From CAIWHR01 sp963713275 (GTDB taxonomy: Bacteria > Pseudomonadota > Gammaproteobacteria > Burkholderiales > Casimicrobiaceae): 64,000 nt of DNA. The stretch spans positions 1-64,000 of the forward strand of contig CAVQLG010000013.1 in assembly GCA_963713275.1 (NCBI GenBank), in the 5' to 3' direction. This document shows, one piece after another, positions 16,946 through 25,829 of the stretch. The position numbers were made by a program, and so were the translations under genes. Within the stretch, counting starts at the first letter, position 1. Each line of letters starts with the position of its first letter. Under the pieces are notes generated by a model. The model was not told where the DNA came from and made no database searches. It worked only from the letters and a program-made list of their open reading frames with translations.

Positions 16946-16987
16946 GGATTCTCCGTCTCTCTCGATGGACTCTCGGATCGGCAACGC

Positions 16988-18832
16988 TCAAGGCTTGGGA
17001 TCGGCCAACATGTCGGCAGGTGGCACGAACTGCCGCTTGTAGAGCAGCGGCGGGAAGCCGGCTTCTACCGGAACTCGCTTCGGAAGCTGGTCGTCCAGCG
17101 TCTCGTACGGGGAGCGACTCGGCAGCACGACGTGGTTTGTCTGGACGTAGTTGTCCCACAACGCGATGAGTGCCCGCAGCTTGTCGGGTTGCTCCGCAGC
17201 GAGATCCTTTCGTTCGGCGGGATCGGTCGCGAGGTTGAAGAGCTCCCAGTCGCCCTTGCCCAGCGGCTTGTATTCCCAGCGGAGCTTCCAGTCCCCCTGC
17301 CGCACGGCCCGGTTGCCGAAAACCTCCCAACCGAGGTAGTCGGTTTCTGACCGTGGCGACTCGGCCTGGCCGGACAGCACCTTGCCCCAGGACTTGCCCA
17401 TGAGCGCAGGCACCGGCTGCCCATTCTTGGTCGTGGGATAGCCGGCGCCGGCGATTTCGAGCAGCGTCGGCATGATGTCGGCGACATGCATGAGCCCATG
17501 ATTGATGCCGCCCTTGGGCCGCTTGACGACCGGCCCGCTCACGATCAGCGCGTTGCGGATGCCGCCTTCAGCCAGCCATCCCTTGTACTGGCTGAATGGC
17601 GTCATCGAAACCTGCGCCCACATCGGGCCGTACCCGACATAGGAGCCCGGGTCGCCCCACGCATTGGGATGGGTCTGCGACCAGTTGATCGCCGCGAAGA
17701 GATAGTCACGCGTGCCCGGCGTTCCCGCGATCATCTTGAAGAGATCGGTTCCCTCGGCACCGTTGTCGCCGAACACGAGGAAGATGGTGTTCTCGTACTC
17801 GCCGATCTCCTTGAGGTGATCGATGAGCCGCCCGACGTGGAAGTCGAGGTTCTCCACCATGCCCGCGTAGAGCTCCATCTTCTTGCCGAGGATGGCTCTG
17901 GTCGCCGGAGCCAGCACGATGGGATCGGGAATGAACCACATTCGTTCCGAGAGTTGCGTGCCCGCCGGCATGATGCCGAGCTCGACTTGTCGCTGCAGTC
18001 GTTCCTGCCGGACCGCATCCCAGCCCTTGTCGTACTCGCCGACGTGGCGAGAGCGCCACTCACTCGGCAGGTGGTACGGGTCGTGTGGCGCCTGATGGGC
18101 CACGTAGGCGAAGAAAGGCTTGCCGTCGCTGCGGCTGGCATCGATGAATCCGATCAGCTTGTCGGTATAGGTCTTCGTTGCATAGTAGTCCTTGGGAAGT
18201 GCCGTCAAATAGCGCCCGTCCTCGGTGTAGACCGACCGCGGTGACGCGGCGGTGAAATTCGTCATGTCCCAGTAGCTCCCGGCCCCATCGAGCAGCGAGA
18301 AGTCACGCTCGAATCCGCGCGCGGCGGGAATCTGGGTCGGCGCCTTGCCCAGGTGCCACTTGCCGACCATGTAGGTGTGATAACCGGAATCCCTGAGCAG
18401 CTGCGGGAGCGTGGCTACCCGGTCGTTGAGATAGCCTTCGTAGCCGTCCACGCCCCACTGGTTAGGTGCGGTCCACTCGTCCATGTTGCCGAGGCCGTTG
18501 AGGTGCGTGTCGACGCCCGTCAGCAAGATGGACCGCGTGGGCGAGCAGCTCGCATGCGTGTAGAAATTGGCGAAACGCATACCCTCGCGCGCCAGCGAAT
18601 CGAGGTTCGGTGTCTTGATCTCGCTGCCGAATGCACTCATGTCGGCGAAGCCGAGGTCATCGCCGAGGATGACGACGATGTTCGGCCGGCGCGGGGTGTC
18701 TGCGGCTAATGAAATCGAGGGCGCGGCAAGCATCGCGGCGACGCCAACCATGCCAAGCACCTTCACCAGCGGTCGCAGGTGACCAGGTTTCACGACGCTC
18801 TCACGCGGTGTGTGCTGCATCACAATGTCCAT
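16988..18832 (-). CDS. Periplasmic arylsulfatase, formylglycine type
   Basis: Hydrolyses sulfate esters. 614 residues from ATG 18832, which has AAAGGAG 6 nt upstream; the open frame extends further but without family character. A hydrophobic signal segment (about residues 21-44, ending SISLAAD) directs export. The metal-binding GDDLGFAD lies at 57-64, and the catalytic cysteine that would be oxidised to formylglycine is C96 in CSPTR (C-x-P-x-R). VFGDNGAEG and KGWLAEGGIR supply later ligands. The length and C-terminal domain (GDWKLRWEY, ELFNLATDPAERKDL) fit class S1 arylsulfatases. It lies 26 bp downstream of the MBL-fold gene. A formylglycine-generating enzyme is not in the window. Confidence 0.9.
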   Translation of the reverse strand: MDIVMQHTPRESVVKPGHLRPLVKVLGMVGVAAMLAAPSISLAADTPRRPNIVVILGDDLGFADMSAFGSEIKTPNLDSLAREGMRFANFYTHASCSPTRSILLTGVDTHLNGLGNMDEWTAPNQWGVDGYEGYLNDRVATLPQLLRDSGYHTYMVGKWHLGKAPTQIPAARGFERDFSLLDGAGSYWDMTNFTAASPRSVYTEDGRYLTALPKDYYATKTYTDKLIGFIDASRSDGKPFFAYVAHQAPHDPYHLPSEWRSRHVGEYDKGWDAVRQERLQRQVELGIMPAGTQLSERMWFIPDPIVLAPATRAILGKKMELYAGMVENLDFHVGRLIDHLKEIGEYENTIFLVFGDNGAEGTDLFKMIAGTPGTRDYLFAAINWSQTHPNAWGDPGSYVGYGPMWAQVSMTPFSQYKGWLAEGGIRNALIVSGPVVKRPKGGINHGLMHVADIMPTLLEIAGAGYPTTKNGQPVPALMGKSWGKVLSGQAESPRSETDYLGWEVFGNRAVRQGDWKLRWEYKPLGKGDWELFNLATDPAERKDLAAEQPDKLRALIALWDNYVQTNHVVLPSRSPYETLDDQLPKRVPVEAGFPPLLYKRQFVPPADMLADPKP

Positions 18833-18858
18833 TGACAACTCCTTTCGGCATCGGCGGA

Positions 18859-19836
18859 TCAGAATTCGACCTCGATTCCGCGCGCCTTCGCCACTTCGTA
18901 CATTGATTTGAAGGTGCTCGCCGCATTCCGTGGCGGACTTGCGGCCTCGCTGCGGATTTCTCGATAGGCGCTTTCGACGTTCGCGACGAGGCGCGCCGGA
19001 CATCGCCACTCGCCATAGGGTCCCAATTCGATTCGCTTGGCGGCTTCCAGGGCGTTCAGCCCCAGCCCAATGCACCGCCTCGACTCGTCGTGTACGTATT
19101 CAAGGTACGCCTTCATTTCCATCGCCCCCTCGATGCCGCACACGGGCCCGTGTCCCGGGACGATTACTTCAGGGTCGAGCCAGACAATCAGATCGAGGCA
19201 CTGCAGCCATTTCTCGTAGCTGCCGGCCCAGCCCATAGGCATGCCCTGACGGAAGATCACGTTGCCGGCGAACACAACCCCCTCCTGAGGCACATGAACG
19301 AGCGTGTCCCCAACTTGGTGGCATGGCCCTACATAGATGAGGTGAACTTCCATACCGTCGAGATCAAATTCGTACCGGCTGTCGAACAGTGTGGTCGGCA
19401 GCGTCAATTCGATCCCGTCGAAGTCGTAGTCCTGCCGGAGTTGCCTTCCAATCGCCAATGCGCCCGGTCGGACTGCCCTGAGCATCAGCCGGGACACCAA
19501 GCCGTCGGCCGCGTCGCACAGCTTCTGATATTGAGATCGACCCGCGGCCTCCTTCATGCGGTCCGGCACCGTTCGATGTGCGATGATCTCGCTGTCCACG
19601 AAAAGCTGGTTGCCCGATACGTGATCACCGTCCTCGCTGGTATTGATCACGCGCTTCGGCATTCCCCGCCAGACACTCCCGAACAACTCGATCATCCGCC
19701 GCGTGTGGGGCAGGTCTGCCTGGGTGTCGATGACCACGCCGCCGCCCCGATTGACGAAACCCGCATTCGCGTCGCAGACACGGTTCCTCTCATTCAAGAC
19801 CGCAAAGCAGCTTTCGCTCACCTGTTGCAGTTTCAC
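18859..19836 (-). CDS. Metallo-beta-lactamase-fold hydrolase with altered metal ligands
   Basis: 325 residues, GTG start, no signal peptide, so probably cytoplasmic. The MBL fold is recognisable from VVIDTQAD, INTSEDGDHVSGN, GPCHQVGDTLV, FAGNVIF and VPGHGP. The usual H-x-H-x-D-H motif reads S67-E-D69-G-D71-H72, so the first two zinc histidines are replaced; H173 and H229 are kept, and the bridging aspartate position is N192. The enzyme may therefore bind one metal or a different one, or act in another way. It is the first gene of the operon with the arylsulfatase and the outer-membrane protein, and is divergent from an AraC regulator. Confidence 0.8.
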   Translation of the reverse strand: MKLQQVSESCFAVLNERNRVCDANAGFVNRGGGVVIDTQADLPHTRRMIELFGSVWRGMPKRVINTSEDGDHVSGNQLFVDSEIIAHRTVPDRMKEAAGRSQYQKLCDAADGLVSRLMLRAVRPGALAIGRQLRQDYDFDGIELTLPTTLFDSRYEFDLDGMEVHLIYVGPCHQVGDTLVHVPQEGVVFAGNVIFRQGMPMGWAGSYEKWLQCLDLIVWLDPEVIVPGHGPVCGIEGAMEMKAYLEYVHDESRRCIGLGLNALEAAKRIELGPYGEWRCPARLVANVESAYREIRSEAASPPRNAASTFKSMYEVAKARGIEVEF

Positions 19837-20015
19837 GAGAGTCCCCAGGTCCGAGATGTCGGCTCATGCGTCGACGGGTGGTCGATGTCCGGTATCGCAA
19901 GAGCGAAACGCCAAGCGATCCGGCCCGGAGCCTCGGCGTCGCTGGTAACACGCCCACTGCTACACTCTTCCGCCTTGGCACCTGGTCGTCTATCGGAATT
20001 CCGCAGAATGCGATC
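19837..20015. promoter_or_regulatory. Divergent control region between the MBL operon and the AraC regulator
   Basis: If the regulator starts at GTG 20016, 179 bp separate the two divergent genes, enough for both promoters and AraC-type half-sites. I could not pick out a confident promoter or operator. The alternative regulator start at 19866 would leave only 29 bp, which is one reason to doubt it. Confidence 0.35.
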
Positions 20016-21014
20016 GTGAAGCACCCTCCGTTTAACAGCGCGCAGCCTGCCGTCACGGTGGTCGAGATCAGCGACCCCACCGCGGCCGGCGCCGGCATTG
20101 AGCTCATCGAGCAGGATGCTGTGCAGCTCCAGCCGATGTCGTTTCGGGCGCGCCGGGTGTTCGTTCGGCTCGGAGCGTCCTCGGTCGTGTTCTATTCGAC
20201 CAACCGTCGCGTGCGGACGCGTACGAGCGCCCGCAGGGGCCTGCTGGCCTACGTCACGTTCGGACCGAAATCGAGCGGGACCGTGAACGGATTACCGGTG
20301 AGCGCCGGCTTGATGCTCGCGGCAGCGCCCGACGCCGAGGCCAGCTTTGTTGCCGACGCCGGCTACGAGAGCATCACGTTTTTGCTTCCGCCAGACGAGA
20401 TCCGTGCGCATCTCACGGCCCGCCAGCGCGAAGGCGAGTTTCGTTTGCCGCGCGGCGTGGAGACGCTGCAGGTTGATGGCGATAATGCTCGGCGGTTGTT
20501 CGCGTGGGGCAAGCGACTGGTGGATGCCGCCGCACGCCAGCCGGCATTGTTCAACGAGCGGGAGACAGAGCGGATTGCCGCCCATGTCGAGTTGGTCGAG
20601 CTTCTATTGGCGATCCTTGGCGGGGCACACGACTTCGAGCCCAGCCGCAGCGACCGTACCAGGCAGGCGCAAAGCCTCGTCGTGAAGGTCGCCGAAGACT
20701 ATGCTCTGTCGCAGATCAGCGACCAGCTCTATGTGAGCGATTTGTGCAGAGTCGCAGCGGTGAGCGAGCGCACCCTGGAGTACGCGTTCAAGGAGGTCAT
20801 GGGATTGACACCGGTGACCTACCTGATCCGGCTCAGATTGCACCGTGTTCGCCGGGCGCTTCTGGCGTCGACTCAGGGATCAACCACGGTGTCGACAGAG
20901 GCACTCAACTGGGGCTTCTGGCACTTCGGCGAATTCTCGCGCGCCTACAAGGACTGCTTCGACGAGCTGCCGTCGGACACGCTGCGACGGGAGCCGGGAG
21001 GGCTGCAGACATGA
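20016..21014 (+). CDS. AraC-family transcriptional regulator
   Basis: 332 residues from GTG 20016; the frame is open back to an ATG at 19866, but those 50 residues are not protein-like and would overlap the divergent promoter region. The N-terminal two thirds resemble an effector-sensing cupin-like domain (QPMSFRARRVFV, YESITFLLP). The last 100 residues hold the two helix-turn-helix units (ISDQLYVSDLCRVAAVSERT and the HFGEFSRAYKDCFDELPSD signature). Divergent orientation suggests that it controls the MBL-arylsulfatase-outer-membrane operon. No effector is known. Confidence 0.88.
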   Translation: MKHPPFNSAQPAVTVVEISDPTAAGAGIELIEQDAVQLQPMSFRARRVFVRLGASSVVFYSTNRRVRTRTSARRGLLAYVTFGPKSSGTVNGLPVSAGLMLAAAPDAEASFVADAGYESITFLLPPDEIRAHLTARQREGEFRLPRGVETLQVDGDNARRLFAWGKRLVDAAARQPALFNERETERIAAHVELVELLLAILGGAHDFEPSRSDRTRQAQSLVVKVAEDYALSQISDQLYVSDLCRVAAVSERTLEYAFKEVMGLTPVTYLIRLRLHRVRRALLASTQGSTTVSTEALNWGFWHFGEFSRAYKDCFDELPSDTLRREPGGLQT

Positions 21015-21128
21015 ATCCTGGCGCCGACGCTGCGTAGACGCGGCAATATTGCAATCGGACCACGGAGGGAGACCCAAAGCAGCATTGCGCTGCCGCCCAC
21101 TGCATTCAGTCCTCGCCGGGCATACGTT

Positions 21129-23511
21129 CAGACTTCCGGAGCTCGCCCCGTAAGCGCAGGACAAGTCAGGAAACGAGGTTGGCACTTTGGTCGGGCCGGC
21201 GATCGCTGCTGAGGTGTATGCTTGGCACCTGCGTTTTGCCAAGAGCCTGCTATGTTCAAACAGTCGCTGCTTCCCGGCTTCCCTGAGGGCGCGCAACGAA
21301 TTGGCGCGTCACTGAGCATTCTCGAACGAGACGGCCAGGTGATCTATTTCGTTGGGGGGGACAATTACTTCTCTCACCCGCAAGACGACCTGAAGAGTCG
21401 GCGCTTTGTGTTGGCCAGCTTGATGGAGAACGGCCACGTGCGCGCTGTCGATCTCCAAGGGCCGCCTTTATGCCTTGCGCACCGCACGCTGATGAATTGG
21501 ACGGCCCAATATCGCAAGCAAGGGTCGGTCTCGTTCTTTCGCAACGCCCCGGTTGCCAAGCCTGCAGTCATGAGCACGGAGGTGAGCGCGCAATGCGCCG
21601 GTCTTCTGGCCGCGGGGACCCGCCCTTCCGTGGTGGCCCGGCAGGTGGGCATCAATGAATCGACGCTGCGCAAGGCGATCAAGCGCCAGGCGATACCGGT
21701 GTTGCCCAAAGCGCCCGCGTGCGCCGAGCCTGACGGTGGCCAGGTTGGCGGCAGCACCAAGTCCGAGCGCAGCCGCGACGACGCACAGGCAGCCCTGGGC
21801 ATGGGCGTGGCCTGTACGCGCGCGGACGAGCGGATCGCAGCGGCGGTGGGGCTGTCCCAATGCGCGACCACGCGATTCGAGCCTGGCCAGGACGTGCAGA
21901 TGGCCGGCGTGCTCGCCGGGCTGCCGGCGCTGTGCGCCAACGGCTTGCTCAGCGGGCTGGGCCGGCACCTCCATCTTGCCGCCGGCTTCTACAGCGCCTT
22001 GCACATTCTCCTGGTGCTCGGCTTCATGGCGCTAGGCCGGATCCGCCGCCCTGAAGGGCTGCGCCACATCCCGCCCGGTGAGTTTGGCAAGGTCATAGGG
22101 CTGGATCGGGTACCGGAGGTGCGCACCCTGCGCGAGAAGATCGCCTTGATGGCCGCCAAGGGCGACCCCGGCGCGTGGATGAAGGAACTCAGCAAGAACT
22201 GGATGGAGGGCGACCCCGAAGAGGCGGGCTACCTGTACGTGGATGGGCATGTGCGGGTCTACCACGGTGAACGCGCCACGCTGCCGCGGCGCTTCGTCTC
22301 GCGCGAGCGCTTGTGCCTGCGCGGGACGACCGACTACTGGGTCAACGACGCGGTGGGCCGGCCCTTCTTCGTGGTCTCCAAGGCCGTCACCGAAGGGCTG
22401 GCTGATGCGCTGCTCAATGACATCGTGCCGCAGCTGTTGCCGAGCGTCCCGCAGCAACCCAGCAAAGCCGAGTTGAGCAGCGACCCGTTGCTGCACCGCT
22501 TCGTGATGGTGTTCGACCGGGAGGGCGCCACGCACAGCTTGCTCAGCCAGCTCTGGGAACAGCGCATCGGCGCGCTGACCTACCGCAAGAACGTCAAGGA
22601 CCTCTGGCCCGAGACCGAGTTCGTCGAGCAAGAGGTGCTCGCCCCGGGCGGTGAGAGCTCGCGCATGAAGCTGGCGATGCGCCAGACCGAGCTCGCGGCA
22701 GGCAACGCCACCATCCCCGTGACGGAGGTGCGCCGACTCACACCGACGGGGCATCAAACCGCCGTCATCACCACCGCAAGGCGCCTGGATCCCACCCTCA
22801 TGGCCAGCCGGATGTTCTCCCGTTGGTGCCAGGAAAACTTCTTCGCCTACATGATGCAGCACTATGATATTGATGGACTAATTGAGTACGGCGTGCAAAG
22901 CCTTCCTGGCACCGTACGAGTCGTCAACCCGGCCTGGCGCAAGCTCGACGCCGAGGTCAGGAAGGCGCGTCAAGCCGAGCGACGGCTGCAGGCCAAAGTG
23001 GCCATGAGCAGCGTAGAAAACGGTGCCGGGATTCAGAAGAAGGCCGAGTCCGTGGAGGCCATGCAAGCCGTGCAAGAACAGCTCGGGCAGCTGCGACTCC
23101 AGCGCAAGGGCACCCCGAGGAAGGTCACTCTCGACAGCCTGCCCGAGGACCAGCGGCCCAACGAGTTATTGCCTCTGGGCAAGATGCTGTGCGACACCGT
23201 GAAGATGATCGCCTACCGCGCCGAGACCGCCTTGGTGGCGCTGTTGAGACGCCATTTGAAGAACGAGGACGAGGCCCGCGCACTGATACGCGATCTGTTC
23301 ACCGCCAGCGCCGACATCGAGCCCGACGAGCGCGCAAAGACCCTGACCATCAGAATTCACCGAATGGCTAATCCCGCACAGGACAAAGCCATTGCAAGCC
23401 TGCTCGATGAGCTAACTCAGCAGGGCTTCTGCCATCCCGAAACCGGCGCGAGAATGATCTATGCGCTGGTGTGAGGTGCCGTTCGGATTTCCGCCGAGAT
23501 CCGGAAGTCTG
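21129..23511 (+). mobile_element. Complete insertion sequence, 2383 bp, with 5-bp target duplication
   Basis: Inverted ends CAGACTTCCGGA (21129-21140) and its exact complement (23500-23511) extend with a further shared CTCG. The element is flanked by direct repeats ACGTT at 21124-21128 and 23512-23516. It holds a single transposase gene. This is the cleanest recent insertion in the left part of the window. The IS family could not be named. Confidence 0.85.
21252..23474 (+). CDS. Transposase, 740 aa, unclassified large DDE type
   Basis: The N-terminal region has a helix-turn-helix (LAAGTRPSVVARQVGINEST) after a strand-rich start (SILERDGQVIYFVGGDNYF). The central part has YLYVDGHVRVYHG, FVMVFDREGATHSLL and a distal WCQENFFAYMMQHYDID, which I take as the D, D and E of a DDE core. 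The tail is helical (KLDAEVRKARQAERRLQAK) and ends in a conserved block (RAKTLTIRIHRMANP). ATG 21252 is preferred to 21222. It fills the element at 21129-21340 onward with about 120 bp before and 37 bp after it, so the gene is undamaged. Confidence 0.8.
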   Translation: MFKQSLLPGFPEGAQRIGASLSILERDGQVIYFVGGDNYFSHPQDDLKSRRFVLASLMENGHVRAVDLQGPPLCLAHRTLMNWTAQYRKQGSVSFFRNAPVAKPAVMSTEVSAQCAGLLAAGTRPSVVARQVGINESTLRKAIKRQAIPVLPKAPACAEPDGGQVGGSTKSERSRDDAQAALGMGVACTRADERIAAAVGLSQCATTRFEPGQDVQMAGVLAGLPALCANGLLSGLGRHLHLAAGFYSALHILLVLGFMALGRIRRPEGLRHIPPGEFGKVIGLDRVPEVRTLREKIALMAAKGDPGAWMKELSKNWMEGDPEEAGYLYVDGHVRVYHGERATLPRRFVSRERLCLRGTTDYWVNDAVGRPFFVVSKAVTEGLADALLNDIVPQLLPSVPQQPSKAELSSDPLLHRFVMVFDREGATHSLLSQLWEQRIGALTYRKNVKDLWPETEFVEQEVLAPGGESSRMKLAMRQTELAAGNATIPVTEVRRLTPTGHQTAVITTARRLDPTLMASRMFSRWCQENFFAYMMQHYDIDGLIEYGVQSLPGTVRVVNPAWRKLDAEVRKARQAERRLQAKVAMSSVENGAGIQKKAESVEAMQAVQEQLGQLRLQRKGTPRKVTLDSLPEDQRPNELLPLGKMLCDTVKMIAYRAETALVALLRRHLKNEDEARALIRDLFTASADIEPDERAKTLTIRIHRMANPAQDKAIASLLDELTQQGFCHPETGARMIYALV

Positions 23512-23516
23512 ACGTT

Positions 23517-24175
23517 GCACGGCCGGCCAGTGGACAACACCTGAGGACTGCGTGCTCTGTACGTCAGCTTTCAGAGCCTTGGATGGCAGCTTCCGGGTTG
23601 CTCGAACTTCTGCAACGGGTCGTTCTCGGTCCTTTTCGTTCTGGCGCTACTCGCGCGGTTCGGCAAGTCCCGAACGTACATCGCGGGGGTTACGAGTCCT
23701 ACCCGTGGTGAAGCGGTACTGTAGTAACGCACCCGTGCCACTCGGATCGTAGTCAACCGATCAGGTTGATCCCGTTTTGGTGGAAACTCTCTACGGGCGA
23801 TGGGGGTGTGACTCCCCCCGCCCCTGCAGTCGATCCCCCTTGGGGGTCAGGCCGGGAAAAAGAATGCTTTCTCTTTCGGGACAAAAAACCCTTGACCGAC
23901 GGATGGTCCGACCCGCTGCCGCGCGCTGATCGTGGAAGGTCTTGACCGCGTGGAGAAGAAAGCGAAGTAGAACCGCGCGGTATGCCGCTGCTTTCCCCTG
24001 CACGCGGTACTGTAGTCGCCCGGTTCGGCATCCTGATCCTCGTCGCACGAACAGCGCCGACGACCGATCTCCAACGCGCTGTCTACCGTCGCGCGAAACG
24101 GCGGCCAATCGTCTTGGTTTGGCTCACGCATTGCACCAATCCGGCTACATGGGGGCTACACGAACGCCGAGCAGC
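23517..24175. other. Gene-free region left of the initiator tRNA
   Basis: About 660 bp. No open frame here is convincing. A 13-bp direct repeat GCGGTACTGTAGT occurs at 23713-23725 and 24004-24016, and there are C-rich and G-rich runs near 23805-23860. It may be the remnant of a site-specific integration next to the tRNA gene, but no integrase is recognisable. Confidence 0.4.
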
Positions 24176-24202
24176 AAAAAGCCCGACCTTTTGGGCCGGG
24201 CT
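24176..24202 (-). terminator. Rho-independent terminator of the initiator tRNA gene
   Basis: On the minus strand, AGCCCGGCC and GGTCGGGCT form a stem (one G-T pair) around a short A-rich loop and are followed by a run of T. It begins 17 nt after the tRNA 3' end. Confidence 0.8.
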
Positions 24203-24218
24203 AAGTGCTTGTTTCAAT

Positions 24219-24295
24219 TGGTTGCGGGGGCAAGATTTGAACTTGCGACCTTCGGGTTATGAGCCCGACGAGCTGCCAGACTGCTCCACCCCGCG
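24219..24295 (-). tRNA. Initiator tRNA-Met (CAT)
   Basis: 77 nt including an encoded CCA. The anticodon loop is CTCATAA, flanked by three G-C pairs (GGG/CCC), the initiator hallmark. The first base C faces A at position 72 instead of pairing, the second initiator hallmark. The D-arm AGCAGTCTGGCAGCT and T-arm GTTCAAATC are normal. It has its own promoter and terminator and is transcribed toward the mobile region. Confidence 0.95.
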
Positions 24296-24306
24296 TTAGC
24301 AACTGC

Positions 24307-24335
24307 ATTATAGGCCGCAGAGCTACGTGGGTCAA
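24307..24335 (-). promoter_or_regulatory. Near-consensus promoter of the initiator tRNA gene
   Basis: Minus strand: TTGACC at 24335-24330, exactly 17 bp, TATAAT at 24312-24307, with the tRNA 5' end about 11 nt further on. The -10 is perfect. The ISKra4-like element has its target duplication only 7 bp upstream of the -35. Confidence 0.85.
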
Positions 24336-24471
24336 ATTCTCGGGTCACGCGGGGTGCAATCGGAAGTGCGACTGACGCCGGGGGAGGTGGATGGCGGTGG
24401 CATTCGGCGCTGGACAAATGGGCGCAGGTGAGGTAAATGATCGTGGGTAACTTCACCCTGGAGCGAAACCC

Positions 24472-24795
24472 ATGGCGGAACATTGGTCGGAAATCGAGGG
24501 GCGACTGAGGCCGAGTCGGAGTGTGGAGGAGCGGTTGCGGGATCTTCCCGAGCTCAGGGCCAAGATCGAGTCGTTGTTGGTGGTGGTCGAGAACGCGGCC
24601 GGCGATGTGGAGAAGGCGGCGGAGGCGGAGCGGCGGGTGACCGAGGAACTGCGGCAGCTGGGCAACGAGGCCTTGCACGGCTGGGCGCGACGGCAAGCGG
24701 AGCGGAAGGCAGGAGAGGTGGCGCAACAACCGGGCGTGCAGCGGAAGGAAAAGAAAACGTCTACTGGCAGACCCGGTACGGCAGGATCGAAGTAG
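24472..24795 (+). CDS. ISKra4-like element, first frame (N-terminal part of transposase)
   Basis: 107 residues: a charged helical protein (VEERLRDLPELRAKIESLL, then AEAERRVTEELRQLG) that looks like the N-terminal coiled-coil of the transposase. At 24748-24756 the phrase GAAAAGAAAAC offers an A-AAG type -1 slip site; after slipping, the ribosome would enter the second frame at NVYWQTRYGRIEV. Without a slip it ends 40 nt later. ATG 24472 is the natural start of the fused protein. Confidence 0.75.
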   Translation: MAEHWSEIEGRLRPSRSVEERLRDLPELRAKIESLLVVVENAAGDVEKAAEAERRVTEELRQLGNEALHGWARRQAERKAGEVAQQPGVQRKEKKTSTGRPGTAGSK

Positions 24796-25829
24796 CCGAG
24801 CAGATCTTCCGGCAGGGGAGCAGCGGACCGGAGATCCGGCCGTTTACGCGTTCGGCGGAGGTGGTCTGCCGCGGCTGCTCGGAGCCGCTGCAGCGGGCGA
24901 TCGTCGATTTTGGGGCGGACGCGCCCGCGGCGCGCATTCCGCAGAAGCTGAAGGAGCATTACGGTATCGAGGGGTCCGCCAGTACGTACTGGCCGATCGT
25001 CTTGCGGCATGCCGAGGCGATCGACGAGCGCCCGAAAGCGCCCGCGCAGATCCCGGAACGAGACGGGGTGGCGCAACTGATCGGCAAGATCGACGGCAGC
25101 ATGATTCCCGTCGTGGAGACGGCCGCACCGAAAGCAGAGAGCCCGCCAGTGGACCGCCGCAAGACCCGCCAGGTGGGCTGGAAGGAAGCGCGGTTGAGTC
25201 TGGTCCATCCGCCGGGCTCGGTCACCCCGGTGTTCGGCGCCACCGTGGGCCCGCCCGATCAGGTCGGAGCGACGCTGTTGCGCGCTGCGGTTCGGGCCGG
25301 ACTGGGGCAGCAGACCAAGGTCCACGTGGTCGGCGACGGCGCCGCATGGATTGCTGATCAGGTGCAGTTGCAATTCGGACTCCACGGCGAGTTTCTGGTC
25401 GATTTCTACCACGTCTGTGACTACCTGGTGGCCGCCGGGAAGACCATCCCCGGCACGGAGCCGAGGGCCTGGCTAGAAACGCAGAAAGAGCGGCTGAAAC
25501 AGAACCGTCTCCAGGACGCCGTCGCGGAACTGCAGCCCTTTCTCGAGGACGACACCGTTCCCGATGTCAACGCCCCGGTGCGCGCGGCGCATCGTTATCT
25601 CACCAATCGCCCGGGGCAGTTCAAGTATCAAGACGCGCTCGTGGCCGGGCTGCCAATCGGGTCCGGCGAAGTCGAAAGTGCACACCGTTACGTCATCCAG
25701 GACCGTCTCAAGCGGGCCGGCGCTTGGTGGAAACTGAAAAACGCCAAGCACATGCTGGCGCTCCGTGTCTGCCGTGCCAACCAGGACTGGGACACCTACT
25801 GGCAATCCAGGCGTCAACAGGCCGCCTGA
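24755..25829 (+). CDS. ISKra4-like transposase, catalytic frame
   Basis: This frame is open from 24483, but only the part after the slip site reads as protein. A zinc-binding pair (VVCRGCSEPL) precedes the DDE core: KIDGSMIPV, HVVGDGAAWI and the glutamate in GSGEVESAHRYV; the last motif, with a trailing WWKLKNAKHML, is characteristic of ISKra4 and ISAzba1-like transposases. It is probably made only as a fusion with the 24472 frame. All catalytic residues are present. Confidence 0.85.

Noticed and set aside
23713..24016. 13-bp direct repeat GCGGTACTGTAGT as an attachment site pair
   Set aside because: No integrase is nearby, the repeat does not match the tRNA 3' end, and a 13-bp repeat over 300 bp is weak evidence.
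24219..24240. tRNA 3' end as an att site for a genomic island
   Set aside because: I looked for a second copy of the tRNA 3' end in the window and found none; the other end, if it exists, is outside.
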